Assembly (NCBI GenBank): GCA_009909005.1
Contig: JAAAOG010000127.1
Span: 1 to 64,000 of the forward strand
DNA length: 64,000 nucleotides
Direction of reading: 5' to 3'
Source: Alphaproteobacteria bacterium
Lineage (GTDB): Bacteria; Pseudomonadota; Alphaproteobacteria; DSM-16000; Inquilinaceae
Shown here piece after piece: positions 51,208-58,494 of this stretch. How positions within the stretch are numbered: position 1 is the stretch's first letter; each line of letters begins with the position of its first letter. A program made the position numbers and the translations under genes. Below the pieces are notes generated by a model. The model saw only the letters and a program-made list of their open reading frames with translations. It did no database searches and was not told where the DNA came from.

Positions 51208-52629
51208 ATGACGATCCGACGGGCCTTGCCGTGTCTGATGCTGGCGATGCTGCTGGCCGGCTGTGCGGCGCTGGAGCCGGAACTCAACGAGCCGATCCCG
51301 CAAGGCGAGCGGGCGGCCGTGCCGCTGGGCCCCTTTGGCCGCGACGGCTATTATCCGACGGCGCTGGACACACATGGCGCCTCGGACGAGTTGCTGCTGG
51401 CGCTGGCCTTTTCCGGCGGCGGCAAACGGTCCTCCTCCTTTTCCTATGGCGCCCTGCAAGGCCTGCGCGATCTCACCTTTACGGTGGACGGGGTGACGCG
51501 ACGCCTGCTTGACGAGATCGACACCATCAATTCCGTGTCCGGCGGCAGCTTTACCGCTGCCTATTACGGTCTCAACCGGGACCGCATCTTCACCGATTAC
51601 GAGACCGACTTCCTGCGCCGTGACGTCGACGGCGAGATTGTCGAGGTCCTCCTGGCCCCCTGGGAATGGCAGTGGCTCGTCAACCCGTACTACGGCACGA
51701 ATGACGCCATGGCCGAACGCTATGATGCCTGGATGTTCGACGGCGCCACCTATGCCGACCTGCAGGCCAATGGCCGGCCGATGGTCAGCATCAATGCCAC
51801 CGACGTCACCAACGGCTCCGTCTTCAGCTTCAGCCAGCTGACCTTCGACCTACTCTGCTCGGACCTGAGCGAATTCCCGCTGGCCCGGGCGGTGGCTGCG
51901 TCCAATGGCTTTCCAATCCTGTTCACTCCGATCACGCTGGAGAATCATGCCGACGACTGTGCCGCGGGACGGCCGCGCTGGGTCCAGGCAGCGATGGAAG
52001 GCAGCGACCCCTTTTCGCGCCCGGCCCGCCTCGCCGCTTTGGCCGCGCGCTATTTCGATACGGAGCGGGTGCAGTACGTCCATCTGCTGGACGGCGGGAT
52101 CGCCGACAACCTGGCGATGCGCGGCGCCCTCAATACTCTCTTCCTTGTGGGCCTCGGCGACCGGCTGATCGAGGCGATGAACTTCGACAGGCTCCGCCGG
52201 ATCATCGTCATCGCCGTCGACGGGCAAACCGGCCTCGACGAGCAATGGGCGCAGCAGCGAAGCGTCAGCGGCATCGGCCAGATCCTCGGCCTGGTGTCCG
52301 GCACCCAGATCGACCAGTACAATTTCGAAACGCTGCACCTCGCCCGCCGCCAGCTGGAGGTCTTGACCGACGCCGTTCGCACCTATCGCTGTGCACGAGG
52401 GCCGATGATTTACGGGCATCCCTGCGACGACGTCGACGCGCATTTGCTGCACATCAACCTGCAACAGATCCCGGATTCCGGCGTGCGGGACTATCTGCAG
52501 CGCATCCCGACCGGCCTGACCCTGCGCGACGAGGCGATCGACTTCCTCATCCAGTACGGCCGCGCGCTGATTCTCGCACGCCCCGAGCTCCGCGAAGCCA
52601 TGGCCGCGCTGGAAGACCCGCCGCAATAG
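51208..52629 (+). CDS. Patatin-like phospholipase lipoprotein
   Basis: This 473-residue protein has lipobox LLAGC (about residues 15-19). The patatin fold shows the oxyanion motif LAFSGGGKRSSSFSYGAL, the nucleophile Ser in INSVSGGSFTAAYYG, and the catalytic Asp in LLDGGIADNLAMRG. It should be a lipase or phospholipase at the periplasmic face of an envelope membrane. GGAGG precedes the ATG. It forms a short cluster with the YrhK protein. Confidence 0.88.
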   Translation: MTIRRALPCLMLAMLLAGCAALEPELNEPIPQGERAAVPLGPFGRDGYYPTALDTHGASDELLLALAFSGGGKRSSSFSYGALQGLRDLTFTVDGVTRRLLDEIDTINSVSGGSFTAAYYGLNRDRIFTDYETDFLRRDVDGEIVEVLLAPWEWQWLVNPYYGTNDAMAERYDAWMFDGATYADLQANGRPMVSINATDVTNGSVFSFSQLTFDLLCSDLSEFPLARAVAASNGFPILFTPITLENHADDCAAGRPRWVQAAMEGSDPFSRPARLAALAARYFDTERVQYVHLLDGGIADNLAMRGALNTLFLVGLGDRLIEAMNFDRLRRIIVIAVDGQTGLDEQWAQQRSVSGIGQILGLVSGTQIDQYNFETLHLARRQLEVLTDAVRTYRCARGPMIYGHPCDDVDAHLLHINLQQIPDSGVRDYLQRIPTGLTLRDEAIDFLIQYGRALILARPELREAMAALEDPPQ

Positions 52630-52650
52630 CCACGGAGCCGGGCCTCCGGG

Positions 52651-53292
52651 TCAGCGATGGATCAGGACGGGCAGCGAGCGTGAGCGTTCCTGCCACCCGG
52701 CGCGTTCGAGTTCCGGGTCGACATGGTCTTCCACAGGCCAGCCCAGGCACAAAAGGGCGGTCAGCGACCATGCTGACGGGACCTCAAGCAGAGTCCGCAC
52801 GCTGTCGGGCTCGATAATCGACACCCAGCCGACCCCCAAACCGTGGCAGCGAGCAACCAGCCAGAGCGTATGGACTGCACCGACGGTGGAATACCGGAGG
52901 GTCTCCGGCATGGTCCGGCGGCCAAGGCCGTGACCCTGGTTCGTCGCCTCGTCGGTAAAGACTGCGAGGACGATCGGTGCCTCGGCGAGACCGGAGAGCT
53001 TCAGCCGGGCATAGTGTGCGGCGCGCTCGCCCCGGTATCCGGCCAGCGCTTCGTCATTGGCGCGGCGGAAGCTGTTCAGCAGGCCTTGCCGGCGCGAGGA
53101 CGAGTCGACCCTGACGAAACGCCAGGGCTGACTATTGCCGACCGAAGGCGCGTGCGCGACAGACGCAAGAACCGTCTCCAGAAGCGCGGATGGGACGCTG
53201 TCGGGCAGAAAGCGTCGCACGTCCCGCCGCCACCGCAGGAGTTCGCCGAACTGCTCGCGAAAGGCACTGTCGAAGTCCGGGCAATTGGCCAT
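52651..53292 (-). CDS. bluB: 5,6-dimethylbenzimidazole synthase
   Basis: This 213-residue nitroreductase-fold enzyme cleaves FMNH2 with oxygen to give the lower ligand of cobalamin. Features are RRDVRRFLPDSVPSALLETVLASVAHAPSVGNSQPWRFV, then TDEATNQGHGLGRRTMPETLRYSTVGAVHTLWLVAR, and CLGWPVEDHVDPELERAGW, which match BluB rather than general nitroreductases. It starts two bases after the stop of an exported rubredoxin gene, so the two are coupled. No other cobalamin gene is nearby. Confidence 0.9.
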   Translation of the reverse strand: MANCPDFDSAFREQFGELLRWRRDVRRFLPDSVPSALLETVLASVAHAPSVGNSQPWRFVRVDSSSRRQGLLNSFRRANDEALAGYRGERAAHYARLKLSGLAEAPIVLAVFTDEATNQGHGLGRRTMPETLRYSTVGAVHTLWLVARCHGLGVGWVSIIEPDSVRTLLEVPSAWSLTALLCLGWPVEDHVDPELERAGWQERSRSLPVLIHR

Positions 53293-53294
53293 GG

Positions 53295-53564
53295 TCAACC
53301 GAACGGAATAAAACCACTCTTGCTAACACCGCAGATCGGGCAGCGCCAGTCTTCGGGGATGTCGGCGAAGGGGGTGCCGGGAGGGATGCCGGTCCGGGGG
53401 TCGCCCTCGACCGGGTCGTCAATGTAGGACAGGCAGCCCGGCTCGGTACAGATAAAGCGCTGGCCGGGCGGAAAGGCGCTGGCCGGTGGGGCGGCAAGGC
53501 CTGATACGGCAAGGCCGGGGATGAGCGCGGCAAGACCCTGGAGGACAGAGCGGCACGTCGGCAT
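53295..53564 (-). CDS. Exported rubredoxin-like protein
   Basis: The protein has 89 residues. An N-terminal signal-like segment ([25 protein letters not shown]) precedes a rubredoxin domain with [18 protein letters not shown] and [17 protein letters not shown]. The second Cys pair is the normal CxxCG. The first is CxxxxC instead of CxxC, so the iron site may be altered. Start 53564 includes the signal. Coupling to bluB suggests electron delivery or co-regulation, but the export signal argues against direct work with cytoplasmic BluB. Confidence 0.7.
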   Translation of the reverse strand: MPTCRSVLQGLAALIPGLAVSGLAAPPASAFPPGQRFICTEPGCLSYIDDPVEGDPRTGIPPGTPFADIPEDWRCPICGVSKSGFIPFG

Positions 53565-53705
53565 CGGGCGGACCTTACAGCGCGGGCCTGGCCGGCGCGT
53601 TGATTCGGGGCATGGACTTGGGCGGTCTTCGCAGCGCAATATGGCCGATCAGCCGGGGCGGCGCGGCCCCGGGCATGGGCTTTCGCAAGCGACGGGCGCG
53701 GCTTT

Positions 53706-54752
53706 ATGGGGACGGACAGGCTGAAGATCGGGGTGATGGGGGCGAGCGGCTATACCGGGGCCGATCTGGTTCGCCTGCTGCTCTGTCATCCGCACGCCGA
53801 GATCGCGCTGCTCACCGCCGACCGCCAGGCCGGCAAGGCTTACGAGACGGTCTTCCCGCATCTCGCCGGCCACGGCCTGCCGCCGCTGGTGTCGGTGGCG
53901 GAGGCCGACTGGTCGGGGCTCGACGTCGTCTTCTGCGGGCTGCCGCACGGCACCACCCAGCCGCTGGTCGCCGGGCTGCCGGACTCGGTCAAGGTGGTCG
54001 ACCTGTCGGCCGATTTCCGCCTGCGCGACCCGGCCGTCTATGCCCAATGGTACGGCCATGGGCATCAGGCCCTGTCGCTGCAGGCGGAGGCGGTCTACGG
54101 CCTGACCGAATGGTACCGCCCGGCGATTCGCGAGGCCCGGCTGGTGGCCAATCCCGGCTGTTATCCCACCGCCGTGCTGCTGGCGCTGCTGCCGCTGGTC
54201 GCCGGTGGGCTGGTCGACCCGGACGCGTTGATCATCGACGCCAAATCGGGGGTGAGCGGCGCCGGGCGCAGCGTCAAGGAGGCCAATCTCTTCTGCGAGG
54301 TCGGTGAGGGCACCCACGCCTATGGCATCGGCACCCACCGCCATATGCCGGAAATCGAGCAGGAGGTGGCGGCGGTGGCCGGTCGTCCGGTCGCCGTGTC
54401 CTTCACCCCTCACCTCCTGCCGATGAATCGCGGCGAGCTGATCACCGCCTATGTGCGCCTGGCCGGCGGTGCCGGGCCGGACGATCTGCGCGCCGCCCTG
54501 GCCGATCGCTATGCCGCCGAACCCTTCGTCCGCGTCGTGCCGGCGGGCGTCTCGCCGGCCACCCGGCATGTCCGGGGCTCGAACTTCTGCCATATCGGCG
54601 TGTTTGCCGATCGCAGGCCGGGATGCGCCATCGTCATCGCGGCGATCGACAATCTGGTCAAGGGCTCGTCGGGGGCGGCGATCCAGAACATGAACCTGAT
54701 GTGCGGCCTGGACGAGACGATGGGGCTCGGACAGCTGGCTTTGTTCCCTTAA
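53706..54752 (+). CDS. argC: N-acetyl-gamma-glutamyl-phosphate reductase
   Basis: This 348-residue NADPH-dependent enzyme of arginine synthesis (type 1) shows the Rossmann motif GVMGASGYTGADLVRLL. FCGLPHGTTQPLV and VVDLSADFRL lead to the catalytic Cys in VANPGCYPTAVLLAL, and KSGVSGAGR and HRHMPEIEQ follow. All catalytic residues are present. A gamma-carbonic anhydrase gene follows 57 bases downstream. Confidence 0.96.
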   Translation: MGTDRLKIGVMGASGYTGADLVRLLLCHPHAEIALLTADRQAGKAYETVFPHLAGHGLPPLVSVAEADWSGLDVVFCGLPHGTTQPLVAGLPDSVKVVDLSADFRLRDPAVYAQWYGHGHQALSLQAEAVYGLTEWYRPAIREARLVANPGCYPTAVLLALLPLVAGGLVDPDALIIDAKSGVSGAGRSVKEANLFCEVGEGTHAYGIGTHRHMPEIEQEVAAVAGRPVAVSFTPHLLPMNRGELITAYVRLAGGAGPDDLRAALADRYAAEPFVRVVPAGVSPATRHVRGSNFCHIGVFADRRPGCAIVIAAIDNLVKGSSGAAIQNMNLMCGLDETMGLGQLALFP

Positions 54753-54809
54753 AGCCCCGGGAGAAACGTCCGGCGCACGCGGAAGCGGGAAACCGAGAAG
54801 AGGACAAGG

Positions 54810-55334
54810 ATGACGGGACTGATCCTGCCGCATCACGGCATTTCGCCGACCATCGACCCGGCCGCCTTCATCGCGCCGACCGCCACGATCATCGGCGACA
54901 CCGTCATCGGGCCGGATAGCGGCATCTGGTTCGGCTGCACGGTGCGCGGCGACGTCAACGAAATCCGCATCGGCGCCCGCAGCAATATCCAGGACGGCAC
55001 GGTGATCCATGTCACCACCCACGGCCACGGCACCTATATCGGCGACGAGGTCACCGTCGGCCATATGGCGCTGCTGCATGCCTGCACCATCGAGAGCAAC
55101 GCCTTTATCGGCATGAAGGCCTGCCTGATGGATGGCGTGGTGGTCGAGTCGGGCGCGATGGTCGCCGCCGGCGCCCTGGTCACCCCCGACAAGCGCATTC
55201 CCGCGGGCCAGCTCTGGGCCGGCAGCCCGGCGAAATACCGCCGCGACCTGACCGAAGAGGAGAAAGCCTTCTTCCCCGTGTCGGTCGACCGCTATGTCGG
55301 CCTCGCCCGGGACTATATTGCCCTGCAAATCTGA
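54810..55334 (+). CDS. Gamma-carbonic anhydrase family hexapeptide-repeat protein
   Basis: This 174-residue left-handed beta-helix protein forms trimers and binds metal at the subunit interface through three His, here seen in GTVIHVTTHGHGTYIGDEVTVGHMALLHACTI. The hexapeptide rungs are visible from PTATIIGDTVIGP to VVAAGALVTPD. Activity as carbonic anhydrase is likely but not certain, since many homologues are inactive. An intrinsic terminator follows at 55361. Confidence 0.9.
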   Translation: MTGLILPHHGISPTIDPAAFIAPTATIIGDTVIGPDSGIWFGCTVRGDVNEIRIGARSNIQDGTVIHVTTHGHGTYIGDEVTVGHMALLHACTIESNAFIGMKACLMDGVVVESGAMVAAGALVTPDKRIPAGQLWAGSPAKYRRDLTEEEKAFFPVSVDRYVGLARDYIALQI

Positions 55335-55360
55335 GCCCTTCGGCCGTCTCCATCGCGCGC

Positions 55361-55388
55361 GGCGCGCCCCCGTCCGGGCGCGCCGTTT
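55361..55388 (+). terminator. Intrinsic terminator after the gamma-carbonic anhydrase gene
   Basis: GGCGCGCCC (55361-55369) pairs with GGGCGCGCC (55376-55384) over a six-base loop and is followed by GTTTCC. The U-run is short but the nine-pair stem is perfect. Confidence 0.65.
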
Positions 55389-55700
55389 CCGTATCGACCG
55401 GAACACGGTCAACAGAGCGGTAACCGTTTCTGCCCACCAATGAGAAACCTGAATAAACGATAAGTAAAATCCTGACCGGAAGGCAGACAATTAACAGGAA
55501 ATGAAGAGCGATCTGAATTTTTATTCAATTTTAATTTTGATATCTATTGCAAGCGAAGCGTCTTGCCGCTATTGTCCCTCTCACCAGACAGAAGCCGGCG
55601 GGGCCCGAATGCAAGAGCCGGCAGGCGCCAGGCGCGCGGACCCCGTCAACCCGGCCCTATCGAACAGCAACCTTGACACGAAACCCGGAAAGTCACGCAC
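55389..55700. other. AT-rich intergenic region upstream of a small reading frame
   Basis: It is markedly more AT-rich (55440-55560) than its surroundings. It contains the promoter-like pair at 55547-55575. A frame starting at 55501 crosses the promoter and shows no protein-like composition, so it is not called. Confidence 0.5.
55547..55575 (+). promoter_or_regulatory. Sigma-70-like promoter
   Basis: TTGCAA (55547-55552) and TATTGT (55570-55575) are separated by exactly 17 bases within an AT-rich tract. It points towards the small frame at 55701, giving a leader of about 120 nt. Confidence 0.5.
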
Positions 55701-55910
55701 ATGTTGGAACTGCTGACCGACGCCCCGACGCCCGACACCCAGACCGCCGCTGCCGATGGCGACATCGCCCCGGCACCCCGGATGCCGGCGCTGCCGCCGG
55801 CCTTTGCCCGCGGCGCGATCCCGCGCCGCCACTCCCGCGCTGCGCCGCAGCAGCGCGTGACATGGTACCGGCACGCCCCGGCGGCCGCCGCCCACCGGCG
55901 TTGCGGCTGA
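55701..55910 (+). CDS. Small Ala/Pro-rich protein, hypothetical
   Basis: The frame has 69 residues with strong genome-like codon use: MLELLTDAPTPDTQTAAADG, then IAPAPRMPALPPAFARGAIP and a basic C-terminus (RRHSRAAPQQRVTWYRHAP). A good promoter lies about 125 bases upstream. No recognisable domain is present and the ribosome-binding site is weak (GGAAAG). It is convergent with phaC. It could instead be the remains of a longer gene. Confidence 0.4.
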   Translation: MLELLTDAPTPDTQTAAADGDIAPAPRMPALPPAFARGAIPRRHSRAAPQQRVTWYRHAPAAAAHRRCG

Positions 55911-55984
55911 CCGCCCAACGTCAAACGGGCCGGGTGTTGCCACCCGACCCGCGACGTTCCAGCCCTGCCGCAGCAGGGAACGGT

Positions 55985-56011
55985 CCGGTCGCAGGCGGCG
56001 CCTGCGACCGG
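55985..56011. terminator. Perfect 12-bp hairpin at the 3' end of phaC
   Basis: CCGGTCGCAGGC (55985-55996) pairs with GCCTGCGACCGG (56000-56011) across GGC. It lies 11 bases past the phaC stop and also downstream of the small convergent gene. No U-run follows on either strand, so it may protect the 3' end rather than terminate. Confidence 0.5.
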
Positions 56012-56021
56012 TGCAAAAGGC

Positions 56022-57839
56022 TCAGACCCGGACCTTCACATAGCTGCCGGGGGCATCTTCGATCGGCTTCAGCTTGCCGCCGCCGGGCTGGCGGGCCGGC
56101 ACCTTGCCCTCGCCGAACTTGCTCACCCATTTCTGCCATTCCGGCCACCAGGAGCCGGCATGCTGCTTGGTGCCGGCGAACCACTCATCCGGATCCTTCG
56201 GCAGCTTGTTGTTCATCCAGTAGCAGTACTTGCCGGAGGCGGCCGGATTGACGATGCCGGCGATATGGCCCGAGGCCGCCAGGCAGAAGGTCATGTCGCC
56301 CTTGGCATGCTGGGTCAGTGCATAAGTCGCCTTCCACGGGGCGATATGGTCCTCCTTGGCCGAGACCATGAAGCCCGGCGTCTTGATCTGCGTCAGGTCG
56401 ATCGGCACGCCGTCCAGCACGATGCCGCCGGGCTCGATCAGCTTGTTCTCCTGATAGAACTTGCGGAGATAATAGCTGTGCATCACCGCCGGCATGCGGG
56501 TCGAATCGCTGTTCCAGTACAGCAGGTCGAACGGGAACGGATCCTTGCCGAGCAGGTAGTTGTTGACGACGAAGGACCAGAGCAGGTCGTTGGCGCGCAG
56601 GATGTTGAAGGTCATGCCCATCTGCGAGCCGTCGAGATAGCCCTTTTCGAACATCTTCGACTCGAGGCCGGAAATCTGCGCCTCGTCGATGAAGACGCCG
56701 AGCTCGCCGGGCTCGGAGAAATCGCTCATCGTCGTGAAATAGGTGGCGCTCTTGATCCGGTCGTCGCCCTTCTTGGCCATATAGGCGAGCGTCGTGGCCA
56801 GCAGCGTGCCGCCCAGGCAATAGCCGATGGCGTTGACGTCCTTTTCGCCCGTCGCCTCCTGCACCTTGTCGAGCGCCGTTATCGGCCCCTCGAGGAGGTA
56901 GTCGGCAAAGCCCTTCTGGGCCAGCTTTTCGTCCGGGTTGACCCAGGAGGTCACGAAGACGGTGTGACCCTGGTCGACCGCCCATTTGATGAAGCTGTTC
57001 TTCTCGCGCAGGTCGAGGATATAGAATTTGTTGATCCACGGCATGACGATCAGCAGCGGCCGCTTGAACACTTCTTCCGTGGTCGGAGTGTATTGCAGCA
57101 GCTGCATCAGGTCGTTCTGGTAGACGACCTTGCCCGGGGTGACGGCGATGTTCTTGCCGACCTCGAAGGCGTCATAGTCGGTCTGGGTGAGCCGCAGCTG
57201 GCCCTTGCCGCGCTCCAGATCGTGCAGCAGGTTTTCCAGTCCCTTGACCAGGTTTTCGCCGCCGGTCGCCATGGTCTCCCGCAGCACTTCCGGGTTGGTC
57301 ATGACGAAATTGGTCGGCGCCAGCGCATCGACGAACTGCCTTGTGTAAAAATCGACCTTCTTGGCGGTCTTGTCGTCAAGGCCTTCGACATTCGCGACCG
57401 TCGACTGGACCCATCGCGCAGTCAGCAGATAGGACTGCTTGATGAAGTCGAACATCATGTTCTCGTCCCAAGCGGCGTCCTTGAACCGCTTGTCGTCCTT
57501 CTCCGGCTTGGCGACGGGGTCGGTCTCCTTGCCCATCAGCTTTTCGGTCGTCCGCTGCCAGAGCGTCAGGTAATCGTTCCACAGGCTCATCTGGGCCTGC
57601 ATCAGCTTGGCCGGATCCGCCATCATCTTCGCGGTCATCTCGAAGAAGGCGTTGCCGAGATTGAGCGGATCGATCGACCCGCCGCCTTCCGTCGCCTGGC
57701 GCTGCAGGAAGTCTGCCACCAGCTTCTGCGAGCGACGGGCGACGTCGGACATCGCCTGGCTCATCTTGACGGGATCGGGCATCTTGACGTCACCACCGAA
57801 CGGGTTCGAGCCCGCGGAGCTTCCGGTTTCCTTGGCCAT
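56022..57839 (-). CDS. phaC: Poly(3-hydroxyalkanoate) synthase, class I
   Basis: This 605-residue enzyme polymerises hydroxyacyl-CoA into storage polyester. The N-terminal domain begins MSQAMSDVARRSQKLVADF. The alpha/beta-hydrolase core has GYCLGGTLLATTLAYMA with the nucleophilic Cys, the Asp in FMVSAKEDHIAPWKATY and the His in ASGHIAGIVNPA. WPEWQKWVSKFGEGKVPARQPG is the usual class I tail. phaA/phaB are not in the window. It is divergent from a small lipoprotein gene. Confidence 0.96.
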   Translation of the reverse strand: MAKETGSSAGSNPFGGDVKMPDPVKMSQAMSDVARRSQKLVADFLQRQATEGGGSIDPLNLGNAFFEMTAKMMADPAKLMQAQMSLWNDYLTLWQRTTEKLMGKETDPVAKPEKDDKRFKDAAWDENMMFDFIKQSYLLTARWVQSTVANVEGLDDKTAKKVDFYTRQFVDALAPTNFVMTNPEVLRETMATGGENLVKGLENLLHDLERGKGQLRLTQTDYDAFEVGKNIAVTPGKVVYQNDLMQLLQYTPTTEEVFKRPLLIVMPWINKFYILDLREKNSFIKWAVDQGHTVFVTSWVNPDEKLAQKGFADYLLEGPITALDKVQEATGEKDVNAIGYCLGGTLLATTLAYMAKKGDDRIKSATYFTTMSDFSEPGELGVFIDEAQISGLESKMFEKGYLDGSQMGMTFNILRANDLLWSFVVNNYLLGKDPFPFDLLYWNSDSTRMPAVMHSYYLRKFYQENKLIEPGGIVLDGVPIDLTQIKTPGFMVSAKEDHIAPWKATYALTQHAKGDMTFCLAASGHIAGIVNPAASGKYCYWMNNKLPKDPDEWFAGTKQHAGSWWPEWQKWVSKFGEGKVPARQPGGGKLKPIEDAPGSYVKVRV

Positions 57840-58021
57840 GCCACCTTATCCTTCACCAGTGTCGGCTGAGAGTCGCTGCCGGTGTTCCGGCCGGCCCGCC
57901 GGGCGCACAGGGCCCACAATCGGCACCGGGCGCCCCTATTAGGGCCAGGGAAGGCATCGACAAGCGCGTATCGATCATTTATCCGATGTCATACACGATC
58001 CGCCACGCATTTGCCTAGTCC

Positions 58022-58339
58022 ATGTCGGAACTTTTGACGGTGCGCAAATCCCCTGCCGACGCCCGCTCCCGCGGTCGCCGCCCAACCGGCCAAGCGGCCC
58101 GGCTGGCCGCGCTTTTCGCCCTGCCGGTGCTGCTGCTGGCGGCCTGCGGCGGCGGCTGGTCCAGCGACGAGACCTATACCGGCGACATCCGGCCGACCGT
58201 GCCGCGCCCCGCCGGCGCCGGGCTCGGCGCCACCGCCGAACCGGAGCCGCCGGCCGAACCGGCCGCCCCCGCCGCCCCCGCGGCACCCTCGGCGGACGAG
58301 GAGGCGGAAGAGGCCGAGGAACCGTCGGACGCCTCCTGA
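58022..58339 (+). CDS. Small lipoprotein of unknown function
   Basis: The protein has 105 residues. The signal and lipobox are LAALFALPVLLLAACGGG (Cys near residue 42). The mature part starts WSSDETYTGDIRPTVPRPAG and ends in a Pro/Ala/Glu-rich low-complexity tail (EPPAEPAAPAAPAAPSADEE). It is probably membrane-anchored with a disordered linker. It precedes rnr on the same strand by about 155 bases. The family is not recognised. Confidence 0.65.
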   Translation: MSELLTVRKSPADARSRGRRPTGQAARLAALFALPVLLLAACGGGWSSDETYTGDIRPTVPRPAGAGLGATAEPEPPAEPAAPAAPAAPSADEEAEEAEEPSDAS

Positions 58340-58494
58340 AACGCCGGAGTCCGGCGAACCGGGGCCCGGCGAACCGGGGCCCGGCCGTCCGGGTTTGCGG
58401 GCTGAAGGGCAGGCGTTGAGACGGACGGCCACGGGCGTCATGTCAAGTCCCGATGGGGCCTTCCGAGCGGCGGCCCCCAGCGGCGGAGATGCGC

